From Sinanaerobacter chloroacetimidivorans (GTDB lineage Bacteria; Bacillota; Clostridia; Peptostreptococcales; Anaerovoracaceae), in NCBI RefSeq assembly GCF_018128545.1, contig NZ_JAGSND010000003.1, positions 1 to 64,000 on the forward strand: DNA of 64,000 nucleotides, written 5' to 3'. Positions 43,261 through 53,356 of this stretch are shown piece after piece (position 1 is the stretch's first letter; each line of letters begins with the position of its first letter). Under the pieces are notes generated by a model that worked only from the letters and a program-made list of their open reading frames with translations, ran no database searches and was not told the DNA's origin. The position numbers and the translations under genes were made by a program.

Positions 43261-44547
43261 TTGGAAACAAATTTGCGAATCAGAATGGTGGGCATTGACC
43301 ACAATAAAGCATCAATCGAATACAGGGAACTTTTTTCCTTTACAAAGGCAGGGGCTGTTGAAGCAATGCGGCAGCTTTCTGAGACCTTTGGCCTGTCCGG
43401 CTGTATCATTCTTTCTACCTGCAACCGTACGGAGCTTTGGATCAGCGGAAAACGAGACGATAGGATATCGGAGCAGGAAGACTGGTCTCCTTATGAAATG
43501 CTTTGCAGGATCAAAGGAATTCCAGTAGAAGGATATCGGGAATTTTTTACGGAGCGTCAGGGAGAAGAAGCGGTGTCTCATCTGCTGGAGCTTTCCTGTG
43601 GTCTGGATTCCAAGATATTCGGAGAAGACCAGATTATCTCTCAGGTCAGAGAAGCGATGCTGCTCGCAAGAAAGCATCACAGCACCGATCTGGTACTGGA
43701 GAAAGTATTCCAGACTGCGATTGCAGCGGCTAAAAAGGTGAAATCACGGGTACGACTTGCCGCAGTGGATGGATCGACAGCGTTACAGGTGTTGTCCTTA
43801 TTAAAGGAGCAACTTGGCGTACTAGAAGGGGTTTCCTGCTTGATTATCGGGAACGGACAGATAGGTCAGATGGTAGCAAACGCGTTACTGGCCCAGGGTG
43901 CAGCGGTAAAAATGACGCTGCGTAAGACCATGCATGGCCGGCATTCGTCAGAATCCATCATACCTGATGGGAGCACCATGATCCCCTACGAAAACAGAGT
44001 CTGGGAACTGGCATCCTCAAAAGTGGTCATCAGTGCAACCCGAAGCCCGCACTATACCCTGAAGAAAAATGAAGTAAAAGACTTTTTAAACAGCGATTCA
44101 AGTATCTGGATTGATCTGGCTGTACCAAGAGATATAGAGCCGGAGATCAGCACACTGGAGAAGGTTAGGCTTTTTGACATCGACCACTTGACAAAGGAGG
44201 AGAATCCGGAGAACAACGCCAGATGCAGACAAGAAGCCAGGGACATTCTAATGGAATATCTGACTGAATTGAAGCAGTGGTTTGCTTTCAGAGAGAGAGT
44301 TCCTGAGATTCAAGATATCGTTAGATTGTCTGTAGAAGATGTATCAAAACGCCTGGATCACCCCATGGAAACCATGGAATTGCCTGAGGATGAGAGAAGG
44401 CTGATACAGACAGAAATTGAGAAGGCGGTTGAAAAATCGGTGGGGAAGCTGCTATTCGGCCTGAAGGATACATTAAGACATTCCTTATGGAAGGAATGTC
44501 TGGATGCGGTGTACAATGCTGCAAATAAGGATACGTTAAAGTCTTAG
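43261..44547 (+). CDS. hemA: Glutamyl-tRNA reductase
   Basis: 428 residues. Reduces glutamyl-tRNA to glutamate-1-semialdehyde, the first tetrapyrrole step. The thioester cysteine is Cys54 in LSTCNRTELW; the NADPH fold has CLIIGNGQIGQMVANALL. The TTG at 43261 is the listed start, 20 bp after cbiF; the ATG at 43285 would give a shorter N terminus (MVGIDHNKA) and cannot be excluded. A weak start would limit flux at a step that is usually tightly regulated. Confidence 0.93.
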   Translation: METNLRIRMVGIDHNKASIEYRELFSFTKAGAVEAMRQLSETFGLSGCIILSTCNRTELWISGKRDDRISEQEDWSPYEMLCRIKGIPVEGYREFFTERQGEEAVSHLLELSCGLDSKIFGEDQIISQVREAMLLARKHHSTDLVLEKVFQTAIAAAKKVKSRVRLAAVDGSTALQVLSLLKEQLGVLEGVSCLIIGNGQIGQMVANALLAQGAAVKMTLRKTMHGRHSSESIIPDGSTMIPYENRVWELASSKVVISATRSPHYTLKKNEVKDFLNSDSSIWIDLAVPRDIEPEISTLEKVRLFDIDHLTKEENPENNARCRQEARDILMEYLTELKQWFAFRERVPEIQDIVRLSVEDVSKRLDHPMETMELPEDERRLIQTEIEKAVEKSVGKLLFGLKDTLRHSLWKECLDAVYNAANKDTLKS

Positions 44548-44584
44548 GAAAGAGAAGAACTCTAGGATTTCGGAGGCAGAAAAT

Positions 44585-45313
44585 ATGAAGTTATATGTGG
44601 TCGGTCTCGGACCCGGTGCGTGGGATCAAATGACGAAGCAGGCGGTGGATGCCCTTGAGGAGTGTGATGTGATCACAGGATATGAAATATATGTTGATCT
44701 GATACGGGAAAGATTTCAGCATAAAAACTTAATTACAACCCCAATGAAAAAGGAAGCTGAACGGTGTCATATTGCAGTGAAGGAAGTATTAAAGGGGCAA
44801 ACTGCAGCCATGGTATGCAGCGGAGATGCAGGCGTCTATGGGATGGCTGGGTTGGTTTATGAAATTGCACAGCAGTACGATCCGATAGAGATCGTAGTGA
44901 TTCCTGGAATTACAGCAGCCTGCAGCGGTGCAGCAGTTTTGGGAGCGCCGCTGATTCATGACTTTGTTGTAATTAGTTTAAGCGATTTACTGACACCCTG
45001 GTCGCTGATTGAAAAGCGCATCGCCTGTGCGGCAATGGCAGACTTTGTGATTTGCTTCTATAATCCATCCAGCATTAAAAGAAAAGATTATTTGAAAAAC
45101 GCATGCGAGATCATTTTAAATTATCAGAAAGAGTCAACTATGTGCGGCTTTGTCAAAAATATTGGCAGAACGGGAGAAACGGGAAGGATTCTTACCCTTG
45201 ATGAGCTTAAGGATACCCAGGTAGATATGTTCACCACAGTCTATGTGGGAAACTCCAAGACTCGGGAGATTGACGGGAAGCTGGTTACACCACGAGGCTA
45301 TACGATTACTTAA
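44585..45313 (+). CDS. cbiH: Cobalt-precorrin-3B C17-methyltransferase
   Basis: 242 residues. Ring-contraction methylase of the class III family: YVVGLGPGAWDQMTKQAVDA, MVCSGDAGVYGMAGLVYE, and the C-terminal TTVYVGNS. The SGDAGVYGMA motif is diagnostic of CbiH/CobJ. TTTCGGAGGC precedes the ATG. Confidence 0.94.
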   Translation: MKLYVVGLGPGAWDQMTKQAVDALEECDVITGYEIYVDLIRERFQHKNLITTPMKKEAERCHIAVKEVLKGQTAAMVCSGDAGVYGMAGLVYEIAQQYDPIEIVVIPGITAACSGAAVLGAPLIHDFVVISLSDLLTPWSLIEKRIACAAMADFVICFYNPSSIKRKDYLKNACEIILNYQKESTMCGFVKNIGRTGETGRILTLDELKDTQVDMFTTVYVGNSKTREIDGKLVTPRGYTIT

Positions 45314-45342
45314 TTTCATGAGAGGCGAATGAGGTTTTAAAG

Positions 45343-46650
45343 ATGCCAAAGCTTTTGATTTTTGCAGGTACAACAGAAGGAAGAACCCTTCTGGAGGCAC
45401 TGTCTCGAAGTATTCGAGAGAGTGGGATTCATATTTATGCCTGTGTAGCTACTGAATATGGGAGAGCTGTAATCCCTTCAGGGTTGGAGCATATCACCCT
45501 GCGTACGGGGAGAATGACGGAAGAGGAAATGACTCTGTTCATGGCGGAGCATCAATTTGACTTGGTCATTGACACGACCCATCCCTATGCGAGGCTGGTG
45601 AGTGAAAATATTCGTGCGGCCTGCACCCGTTCCGGATGTGAATACATTCGGTTACTCCGAATGTGCAGCATGCCCGAGGTTGGTGAGAAAGCAGAAGGTC
45701 AAAAGCAAGGATCTGATGAGTCCTGTCTGTTTTTCAAGGATCATGAATCAGCGGCGGAGTATTTGAATCATACCTCAGGGAATGTACTGCTTACGATCGG
45801 AAGTAAGGAGCTGGTAAAATATACCGAAGTGAAGGGATACCGCCAGAGATTGTTCCCCAGAGTGTTGCCCATGCCCGAGGTGTTGGAAGGCTGCTATGAA
45901 CTCGGGTTTTCAGGAAAGCAGCTAATATGTATGCAGGGGCCCTTCTCAACTGAATTAAATACGGCATTCATCCGTCAGATTCAAGCAAAATATCTGGTCA
46001 CTAAGGATTCCGGAGAAGTTGGAGGTTTTTTTGAGAAACAGGCAGCAGCACAGCTTACAGGAGCGAAATTATTGGTGATAGGCAGAATCGGTGAGGAAGA
46101 AGGAATTTCTTTGGAAGTACTTATGGCGTTTCTTGAAAAAACCTATGGAATTGCCTTACGATCAGAAGAACCTAGGAATTTGGGATCGTGGTTCCCTCTC
46201 TTTACCAACATTTCAGGAAAAGAGATTGTTGTGGTAGGAGCCGGAAGGATTGCAAAAAGGCGGATACAAACCTTGCTTCACTTTAACTGCCGGGTCAGAG
46301 TGATCGCTGTGTCTGCCCTGGATGAAGTTGCAGCACTTGCGGACCAATCAAAAATCAAGCTTCAATTAAAAACCTTTCACCCAGGTGATATCGTTGGAAC
46401 CGATTATGTGCTTGCAGCCACCGACAGCAGAGAAGTAAATCAGGAAATCTATGAACAATGCAGAGAAAATGGGATTCCAGTCAATGTTGCAAATGAGAAA
46501 GAAAAAAGCGATTTTTATTTTCCCGGCATCATTCGTAAAAAAGGAGTAACTGTAGGAGTCACTGCAGAAGGCAAAAATCATGCCTTAGCAAAAAAGGCAA
46601 CGAGGGCAATTGCCCGGTGGTTGGATACCGGATTAGAGGAGGATGAATAG
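45343..46650 (+). CDS. Fused cobalt-precorrin-6A reductase and precorrin-2 dehydrogenase
   Basis: 435 residues in two parts. Residues ~1-265 are CbiJ-like: LIFAGTTEGRTL, DLVIDTTHPYA, and KDSGEVGGFFEK. Residues ~285-435 are a Met8/CysG-N type dehydrogenase: WFPLFTNISGKEIVVVGAGR, ADSRE-like AATDSREVNQEIY, and VNVANEKEKSDFYFPGI. The second half oxidises precorrin-2 to sirohydrochlorin and the first reduces a much later intermediate, so one chain serves an early and a late step. The join is continuous in one frame. The next gene begins immediately after the stop. Confidence 0.92.
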   Translation: MPKLLIFAGTTEGRTLLEALSRSIRESGIHIYACVATEYGRAVIPSGLEHITLRTGRMTEEEMTLFMAEHQFDLVIDTTHPYARLVSENIRAACTRSGCEYIRLLRMCSMPEVGEKAEGQKQGSDESCLFFKDHESAAEYLNHTSGNVLLTIGSKELVKYTEVKGYRQRLFPRVLPMPEVLEGCYELGFSGKQLICMQGPFSTELNTAFIRQIQAKYLVTKDSGEVGGFFEKQAAAQLTGAKLLVIGRIGEEEGISLEVLMAFLEKTYGIALRSEEPRNLGSWFPLFTNISGKEIVVVGAGRIAKRRIQTLLHFNCRVRVIAVSALDEVAALADQSKIKLQLKTFHPGDIVGTDYVLAATDSREVNQEIYEQCRENGIPVNVANEKEKSDFYFPGIIRKKGVTVGVTAEGKNHALAKKATRAIARWLDTGLEEDE

Positions 46651-47535
46651 TTGGAGACCAGAAAAATAAGAATTGGGAGCAGAGACAGTAAATTAGCGGT
46701 GATTCAATCGGAACTGATTATGGAAATGATTCGTCAGGCCCATCCTGAATTAGAACTGGAGCTGATTACTATGAAGACCACCGGCGACCTGATTCTGGAT
46801 CGCAGTTTGGATAAAATCGGGGGCAAGGGACTCTTCGTCAAAGAACTGGACCAGGCTCTGCGGGATGGAAGAATTGATCTTGCCGTGCACAGTTTAAAGG
46901 ATATGCCCATGGAGATCCCTAAAGATTTACCGCTGCTGGCATTTTCCAAAAGAGAGGACCCCAGGGATGTTCTGGTTTTGCCCAAAAATAGTTCGGAATT
47001 ACATAAGGGGAAACCCATTGGAAGCTCCAGTGCAAGAAGGACTCTGCAATTGAACCGATTGTTCCGGGATAACCCCACTGCCGGGATCAGAGGCAATGTT
47101 CTTACAAGACTGGCTAAATTGGACAACGGTGATTACGGCGCCTTGGTACTTGCCTTTGCCGGATTAAAACGGCTGAATCTGGAAGAGAGAGTCAGCAAAA
47201 TCTTTGACTCTGCTGAAATGATACCTGCTGCTGGGCAGGGAATCTTGGCGGTGCAGGGCAGGGCAGGGAAAGATTATGCCTATCTGGACTGTGTCAATGA
47301 TAAAAAGGCAGAAATTGAGGCATTGACAGAGAGGGTTTTTGTCACGGCACTGGACGGCGGCTGCAGCTCCCCGATTGCAGCTTTTGCTCAGTTGGAGGGG
47401 GATCGGCTTCGATTAACCGGCTTATATTATCATGAAGAAACAGCAAGAACGATAACCGGAGAGATCTCAGGCTGTCGAAATGACGCGGAAGCATTGGGAA
47501 GAACATTGGCCATGCAGTTAAAGACTGAGGTATGA
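46651..47535 (+). CDS. hemC: Hydroxymethylbilane synthase
   Basis: 294 residues. Polymerises porphobilinogen into the linear tetrapyrrole. IRIGSRDSKLAVIQSELI, KELDQALRDGRIDLAVHSLK, and the dipyrromethane-cofactor cysteine in LDGGCSSPIAAF. TTG start at 46651, directly after the stop of the preceding gene, with GAGGAGG upstream. The stop overlaps the start of the next gene. Confidence 0.95.
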   Translation: METRKIRIGSRDSKLAVIQSELIMEMIRQAHPELELELITMKTTGDLILDRSLDKIGGKGLFVKELDQALRDGRIDLAVHSLKDMPMEIPKDLPLLAFSKREDPRDVLVLPKNSSELHKGKPIGSSSARRTLQLNRLFRDNPTAGIRGNVLTRLAKLDNGDYGALVLAFAGLKRLNLEERVSKIFDSAEMIPAAGQGILAVQGRAGKDYAYLDCVNDKKAEIEALTERVFVTALDGGCSSPIAAFAQLEGDRLRLTGLYYHEETARTITGEISGCRNDAEALGRTLAMQLKTEV

Positions 47536-49118
47536 GGATGACAGTGATGAAAAAAGCAAACAAACAAAGCATAGATTCTGCGGTTCCAGAGAAAAGGACC
47601 AGGGGCAAGGTATGGCTTGTGGGAGCAGGCCCCTCTGATGCAGGATTGTTTACCTTAAAAGGAAAAGCTGTTTTAGAGCAGGCTGAGGTTGTGGTATTTG
47701 ACAATTTGGTGGGGCAAGGCATTCTCGCTATGATTCCTAAAAATGCCCGGCTGATTCATGTGGGGAAAACTTCTGGGAACCATCCTATACCCCAGGAGGA
47801 GATCAACCGTATTCTTGCTGAGGAGGCTCTCGCCGGAAACCGTGTGGTGCGTCTGAAAGGCGGAGATCCCTTTCTTTTCGGACGCGGCGGTGAGGAACTC
47901 GAACTGCTTTGTGACCACAACATCCCCTTTGAGATCGTGCCGGGGGTAACCTCGGCAATATCCGTCCCGGCCTATCATGGGATACCGGTGACTCACCGTG
48001 ATTTTTGCTCTTCGGTACACATCATAACAGGGCATACCAAGAAAAACGACAGTGCCGAAATCGACTATGCAGCTCTGGTAAAATTGAGAGGCACACTGAT
48101 CTTTCTGATGGGAGTAGCGTCCCTGCCATCAATCTGCAAAGGATTGCTGGAGGCGGGAATGGAATCGGATATGCCTGCCGCTGTTTTGGAGCGCGGCACC
48201 ACAGCTCATCAAAGGCGGCTTGTTTCTACAATCACAGAGCTCCCGAAGGAAGCAGAAAAAGCAAGAATTAAGACGCCCTCCATTATCGTAATCGGACAGG
48301 TCTGCAGCTTAGCAGAGTCCTTTCATTGGGCAGAGGACAGAGCAATGGGAAATCTGAAAATTATGGTAACAAGACCGAAGGAACGGAGCTCAGCTTTAAC
48401 CGCGAAGCTGCGGGAATATGGCGCGGAGGTTCTTGAGATTCCTACAATCGAAACCGATGTGATTCTGGAGGATGATCTGCTGAGACTGGCATTGGAAAAG
48501 CTGGAAGCATTCCATTGGGTGGCTTTTACAAGTCCATTCGGAGTGAATGCATTTTTTCAGAAGCTATTGGAAATGAAAATTGATATCAGAAAATTGACAG
48601 GAATAAAGTTTGCTGCCATTGGATCGGCAACTAGGAAGACAATCGAAGAAAGAGGGATTCTCGTGGAGCTGGTGCCGGAGCAGTATAACGGGAGAGCTTT
48701 AGGTGAAGCACTTGCACAAAGAATGCTGGAAGCGGAGGAACATTCCAACGCAAGGCAGGTGGCTTTGATTCCGAGAGCAAGAATTGGAACAGAAGAAGTG
48801 CTAAAACCATTGGACGATGCTGGGTTGTGCTATGAAGACCTTCCTGTCTATGACACACTGGAAGCACCAACAGGAGAATTCATCTGGTATGATGACTCTG
48901 TGGATTATGTGGCCTTTACAAGTGCTTCTACCGTAAGGGGCTTTGTGCAAATGTCCCGGGATTTGGATTATACAACTGTTCAAGCGATATGCATCGGAGA
49001 TCAGACTGCTTTGGAAGCCAAAAAGTACGGGATGAAATGTTATGTTTCGGAGAAAGCCACCATCGAGAGCATGGTTGACTGCTTGCTGAAACTTCATTTA
49101 AGCAAGGGAGTTCTATAA
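47532..49118 (+). CDS. cobA-hemD: Fused uroporphyrinogen-III methyltransferase and uroporphyrinogen-III synthase
   Basis: 528 residues. The first ~265 are the C2/C7 methylase (GAGPSDAGLFTLKGKAVLEQ, KGGDPFLFGRGGEE, VTSAISVPAYHGIPVTHR). The last ~250 are HemD (IMVTRPKERSSALTAKLREY, VAFTSPFGVNAFF, VAFTSASTVRGF). The chain closes the ring and methylates it to precorrin-2, the branch point away from heme. This fusion is common in Clostridia. It overlaps hemC by 4 bases. Confidence 0.95.
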   Translation: MRMTVMKKANKQSIDSAVPEKRTRGKVWLVGAGPSDAGLFTLKGKAVLEQAEVVVFDNLVGQGILAMIPKNARLIHVGKTSGNHPIPQEEINRILAEEALAGNRVVRLKGGDPFLFGRGGEELELLCDHNIPFEIVPGVTSAISVPAYHGIPVTHRDFCSSVHIITGHTKKNDSAEIDYAALVKLRGTLIFLMGVASLPSICKGLLEAGMESDMPAAVLERGTTAHQRRLVSTITELPKEAEKARIKTPSIIVIGQVCSLAESFHWAEDRAMGNLKIMVTRPKERSSALTAKLREYGAEVLEIPTIETDVILEDDLLRLALEKLEAFHWVAFTSPFGVNAFFQKLLEMKIDIRKLTGIKFAAIGSATRKTIEERGILVELVPEQYNGRALGEALAQRMLEAEEHSNARQVALIPRARIGTEEVLKPLDDAGLCYEDLPVYDTLEAPTGEFIWYDDSVDYVAFTSASTVRGFVQMSRDLDYTTVQAICIGDQTALEAKKYGMKCYVSEKATIESMVDCLLKLHLSKGVL

Positions 49119-49141
49119 TAGAAAGGAACGTTTAAAAGCCA

Positions 49142-50140
49142 ATGATATCTGAATTACTGAAAACTGTAGTTTTGTCGAATATGTTAGCCTTGGCCATCGG
49201 CTTTGCCCTCGACCTGATTTTTGGTGATCCCCATTGGATGCCTCACCCCATTCGCCTGATTGGCAATCTGATCTCAATTGGAGAACAAAAGGTTCGTAGT
49301 ATTTTCCCGAGAACGAAGAAGGGGGAATGGCTGGGAGGCTTCGTGCTTGCCATTTGCATCATGGTTGTCTCTGCAATGGCTCCCTACATGATTCTATGGT
49401 TTGCAGGAACGGTACATATCATTCTGAAAATCGGTATTGAGGCGGTCATGTGTTACCAGATTCTTTCTGTAAAGTCCCTGAAAACAGAGAGCATGAAGGT
49501 GTACCGGGAACTGATCCGGGAGGATTTGACAGGGGCACGTTCCATGGTATCCATGATTGTGGGAAGGGATGTACAGCACCTGGATCAGGAACAGATTACC
49601 AGAGCTGCCGTAGAAACCGTCGCGGAAAATACGTCGGATGGAACGGTAGCGCCTCTTCTTTTTATGGCTTTGGGAGGTGCTCCCCTGGGGTTTCTTTATA
49701 AGGCGGTCAACACCATGGATTCCATGATCGGATACAAGAACGATCAATATCTATATTTTGGAAGATTTGCTGCAAAGCTGGACGATGCAGTGAATTTCAT
49801 ACCGGCGAGAATTGCAGCCTGTCTGATGATTCTTGCCGCCGGCCTTTTGAAGATGGATTACAAAAATGCATGGCGGATATTTCTAAGGGACCGCTTCAAC
49901 CATGCGAGTCCGAACAGCGCCCAGACTGAATCTGTTTGTGCGGGCGCACTAGGGGTGGAGTTGGCTGGTGATGCTTACTATTTTGGAACGTTATATCCAA
50001 AGAAAACAATCGGAGATCCGACAAGACCCATCGATTATGCTGACATTCCAAGGGCAAATCGACTGCTTTATGGAACGGCTTGGTTGACTTTTGCTTTGTG
50101 TATCATTGGAATGGGGGTGGCAGTGTGGATCCTTTATTAA
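49142..50140 (+). CDS. cbiB: Adenosylcobinamide-phosphate synthase
   Basis: 332-residue membrane protein. GFALDLIFGDPHWMPHPIRL, AAVETVAENTSDGTVAPL and NTMDSMIGYKND are hallmarks of CbiB. It attaches (R)-1-amino-2-propanol phosphate to adenosylcobyric acid. Its 3' end overlaps the likely start of cobD, which makes that linker. Confidence 0.95.
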   Translation: MISELLKTVVLSNMLALAIGFALDLIFGDPHWMPHPIRLIGNLISIGEQKVRSIFPRTKKGEWLGGFVLAICIMVVSAMAPYMILWFAGTVHIILKIGIEAVMCYQILSVKSLKTESMKVYRELIREDLTGARSMVSMIVGRDVQHLDQEQITRAAVETVAENTSDGTVAPLLFMALGGAPLGFLYKAVNTMDSMIGYKNDQYLYFGRFAAKLDDAVNFIPARIAACLMILAAGLLKMDYKNAWRIFLRDRFNHASPNSAQTESVCAGALGVELAGDAYYFGTLYPKKTIGDPTRPIDYADIPRANRLLYGTAWLTFALCIIGMGVAVWILY

Positions 50141-51255
50141 ATAAACAATCTTATGAAGAGAAGGCTAAAGATTTCGGAAGGTATGCCCATGGAGGAAATA
50201 TCTATTCTGCAATGGAACAGATGGATCGCATGACAGATTCTGTTGAACTCATCGATTTCTCTGCCAATATCAATCCGTTGGGGCTTCCTGAAGGTGTGAA
50301 AGAAGCAATACGCAATTCCGTTGATCAATTTGGAATCTACCCGGATCCCTATTGCAGGAAGCTTACTTCTGCATTGTCCCAAAGGGAAGGAGTCCCGGAA
50401 GAATGGATCTTATGCGGAAATGGGGCAGCAGACCTGATATACCGTTGCGTGTACGCATTAAAGCCCCGGAAGGCTGTGGTACTGGCGCCAACCTTTGCAG
50501 AATACGAAGAAGCGCTAAACATGGTGTCCTGTCAGGTAGTGCATTACGAACTACAGGAGAAAACGGGCTTTCAGGTTGAGGACGGGTTGCTGGAGATCTT
50601 GGAGGAAGATCTGGACATCGTGTTCCTCTGCAATCCAAATAATCCTACTGGACAGTTAATTCCAAAGGAATTTCTTTCTGCGGTTTTGCAGCGTTGCAAG
50701 GCTTTGGGAATTCAGCTCTTTGTAGATGAATGCTTTAATGAATTTCTGGATGATCCCGCACGCTATTCTGTTAAGGAATACCTGGAGGAGTATGACAATC
50801 TGATTATCTTAAAGGCTTTCACTAAAATTTATGCTATGGCCGGGATAAGGCTGGGGCACTGCATCACAAGCAATCTTGCATTGATCAAAGGGATAGCGGA
50901 TACCGGACAGCCCTGGAGCGTATCTGCTCCTGCCCAGATTGCAGGGGTCAGAGCCTTGGAAGAGCAGGAATATTTGACTGCTGCCAGGGAACTGATTCAA
51001 CAAGAACGGGAATATCTGGTTTCTGCTTTGCGGGAACTTGGTATTGCAGTCATCTCGGCGAATGCCAACTATATTTTTATGAAATCACCAGAGTTAGAGC
51101 CAGAACCACTCCATGAAAGGCTCTTTAAGAAGGGGATTCTGATAAGAAATTGTGAAAATTACCACGGACTGGGTCCGGGTTATTATAGAATCTGTATTAA
51201 GCAGCATGGAGAAAATGTTACATTGATCTCGGCCCTTAGGGCGATAGTATGCTGA
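50125..51255 (+). CDS. cobD: L-threonine-O-3-phosphate decarboxylase
   Basis: 376 residues. Class I/II PLP aminotransferase fold with [37 protein letters not shown] and the PLP lysine in [17 protein letters not shown]. The ANINPLG element separates CobD from histidinol-phosphate aminotransferase. GTG 50125 lies inside the end of cbiB, preceded by GGGGGTGG, and is the best start that keeps YAHGGN. It makes the aminopropanol phosphate used by CbiB. Confidence 0.9.
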   Translation: MDPLLNKQSYEEKAKDFGRYAHGGNIYSAMEQMDRMTDSVELIDFSANINPLGLPEGVKEAIRNSVDQFGIYPDPYCRKLTSALSQREGVPEEWILCGNGAADLIYRCVYALKPRKAVVLAPTFAEYEEALNMVSCQVVHYELQEKTGFQVEDGLLEILEEDLDIVFLCNPNNPTGQLIPKEFLSAVLQRCKALGIQLFVDECFNEFLDDPARYSVKEYLEEYDNLIILKAFTKIYAMAGIRLGHCITSNLALIKGIADTGQPWSVSAPAQIAGVRALEEQEYLTAARELIQQEREYLVSALRELGIAVISANANYIFMKSPELEPEPLHERLFKKGILIRNCENYHGLGPGYYRICIKQHGENVTLISALRAIVC

Positions 51256-51280
51256 TGGGAAGCAGCGGGAGGATTTATTG

Positions 51281-52798
51281 ATGGCAAAAGCAATAATGGT
51301 ACAGGGAACCATGTCCAACGCGGGGAAGAGTCTGATTGTCGCCGGTTTATGCCGCATCTTCAAGCAGGACGGATATCGGGTTGCACCTTTTAAAGCGCAG
51401 AATATGGCATTGAATTCTTTTATTACGAAAGAGGGCCTGGAAATGGGCAGGGCCCAGGTGGTTCAGGCTGAAGCCGCCGGAATCGAGCCTTCCGTATTGA
51501 TGAACCCGGTTCTCCTGAAGCCCACCAACGATACCAGATCTCAAGTGATTATCAACGGGGAGGTCTCCGGCAATATGAGTGCCAAGGAGTACTACCTGAA
51601 GAAAAGAGATATCGTTCCGGAAATACAAAAAGCATATCAGAAATTGGACTCTCTCTACGATATTATTGTGATTGAAGGGGCAGGCAGCCCGGCAGAAATT
51701 AACCTGAAAGAAAATGATATTGTAAATATGCATATGGCAAAGCTGGCCAAAGCGCCGGTACTTTTGGCAGGGGATATCGACCGGGGAGGTGTTTTCGCAT
51801 CTCTGGCCGGCACCATGATGCTTTTTGACGACAGTGAACGTGCCATGGTGAAAGGAATTCTCATCAATAAGTTTCGGGGTGACAAAACCATTCTGCAGCC
51901 GGGACTGGATATGCTGGAAGAACTCATCCATGTCCCTGCTATCGGTGTGATCCCTTATCTTTCGGTGGATATCGATGACGAGGACAGTTTAACGGAACGA
52001 TTTGAAAAAAAAGGTGCTGTCGGAATGATCGATATTGCGGTGATCAGACTGCCTCGTATTTCAAACTTTACGGATTTTAATGTTTTGGAATACATGCCGG
52101 GAGTGACACTGCGATATGTGAAAACAGTTGAGGAGTTGAGGCAGCCTGACCTTATCATTCTGCCCGGAACAAAAAATACCATGGAGGACTTGCTCTGGAT
52201 CCGTCAAAATGGACTGGAAGCCTCAATTCTGAAGCACGCGGCTCTGGGAACGCCAATCTTTGGCGTCTGCGGAGGCTACCAGATGTTGGGAACAGAACTC
52301 TCGGATCCCTATGGTGTGGAAGCAGGAGGAACCATATCAGGCATGGGTCTGCTTCCTGCAAAGACCATATTTGAGAAGGAAAAAACAAGAACCCGGGTCA
52401 AAGGAAGGTTTCATTCCCAGATAACCGGTCTGCTTTCAGAGCTGTCCGGCATTGAATTAGAAGGTTATGAAATTCATATGGGTCAGACCCGGCCGATTGA
52501 TCACCAGATCGCCTGTTTGGCTGTTCTGGATGAAATATCAGGACAGCAGTCTGAAGAATACGCGGGGATGTGCGATCATCATATTTACGGCTCCTATATC
52601 CATGGCATCTTTGACGGAGAGGGTGCGGCACAAGCGCTGGTATCAGCCTTGTTAAAGGCAAAAGGCCTTGATTGCGAAGAAATTTCAAGCGTGAATATGC
52701 GGGATTATAAGGAGCAGCAATACGATCTGCTTGCAAAGGGAATCCGCGAAAATATTGATATGGATCAGGTTTATCAGATTCTGGAGAAGGGTGTTTGA
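51281..52798 (+). CDS. cbiP: Cobyric acid synthase
   Basis: 505 residues. The N-terminal ATPase-like domain ([35 protein letters not shown]) is followed by a class I glutamine amidotransferase with the cysteine in [11 protein letters not shown] and a late histidine in [11 protein letters not shown]. It amidates positions b, d, e and g. ATG 51281 follows GGGAGGATTT. Confidence 0.95.
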   Translation: MAKAIMVQGTMSNAGKSLIVAGLCRIFKQDGYRVAPFKAQNMALNSFITKEGLEMGRAQVVQAEAAGIEPSVLMNPVLLKPTNDTRSQVIINGEVSGNMSAKEYYLKKRDIVPEIQKAYQKLDSLYDIIVIEGAGSPAEINLKENDIVNMHMAKLAKAPVLLAGDIDRGGVFASLAGTMMLFDDSERAMVKGILINKFRGDKTILQPGLDMLEELIHVPAIGVIPYLSVDIDDEDSLTERFEKKGAVGMIDIAVIRLPRISNFTDFNVLEYMPGVTLRYVKTVEELRQPDLIILPGTKNTMEDLLWIRQNGLEASILKHAALGTPIFGVCGGYQMLGTELSDPYGVEAGGTISGMGLLPAKTIFEKEKTRTRVKGRFHSQITGLLSELSGIELEGYEIHMGQTRPIDHQIACLAVLDEISGQQSEEYAGMCDHHIYGSYIHGIFDGEGAAQALVSALLKAKGLDCEEISSVNMRDYKEQQYDLLAKGIRENIDMDQVYQILEKGV

Positions 52799-52799
52799 A

Positions 52800-53330
52800 A
52801 TGGAAGGCCGAGGAATGATCCATCTTTATTATGGTGATGGAAAAGGAAAAACCACTGCTGCTTTGGGCTTGGCAATCCGGGCTGCAGGTTCGGGAATGAA
52901 GGTTGTGATTGTTCAATTTCTGAAAAATCAGCCTACCAGTGAGCTGGCTGTCTTGGACGAACTCACTGATATCACGGTAATCCGGGGAAAAGAAGGGGCT
53001 GCTTTCTCCTTCTCCATGACAGAGGAACAAAAGGAACAGACGAAAGTCATTCATTCAGAGAATTTGAAAGCTGCCATGGACCTGGCTCGGTCCGGGAATT
53101 GTGATTTGCTTGTTTTGGATGAAGTGGTGGGAGCTTGCCGGAGGGGGCTGGTGGATCAACTCAAGCTGCAGAGCTTTGTAAATCATAAACCCCAGGAACT
53201 TGAACTTGTAATGACAGGCAGAAATCCGGCGCAATGGATGATTGACTGCGCGGATTACGTGTCCGAGATCAGAAAGGTAAAGCACCCGTTTGAAAAAGGA
53301 ATTCCGGCCAGAGTCGGAATTGAGAAATAA
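52800..53330 (+). CDS. cobO: Corrinoid adenosyltransferase
   Basis: 176 residues. CobA/CobO-type enzyme: the P-loop IHLYYGDGKGKTTAALGLA, LLVLDEVVGACRRGL and VMTGRNPAQWMID. Adds the 5'-deoxyadenosyl group to Co(I)-corrinoid. ATG 52800 follows GGAGAAGG and begins 1 bp after the cbiP stop; the upstream frame would run through cbiP. Its product is the cofactor a mutase-type B12 enzyme such as the one at 31212 would need. Confidence 0.93.
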   Translation: MEGRGMIHLYYGDGKGKTTAALGLAIRAAGSGMKVVIVQFLKNQPTSELAVLDELTDITVIRGKEGAAFSFSMTEEQKEQTKVIHSENLKAAMDLARSGNCDLLVLDEVVGACRRGLVDQLKLQSFVNHKPQELELVMTGRNPAQWMIDCADYVSEIRKVKHPFEKGIPARVGIEK

Positions 53331-53356
53331 AGAAAGAGGAGACCGGGAGGTGAAAC

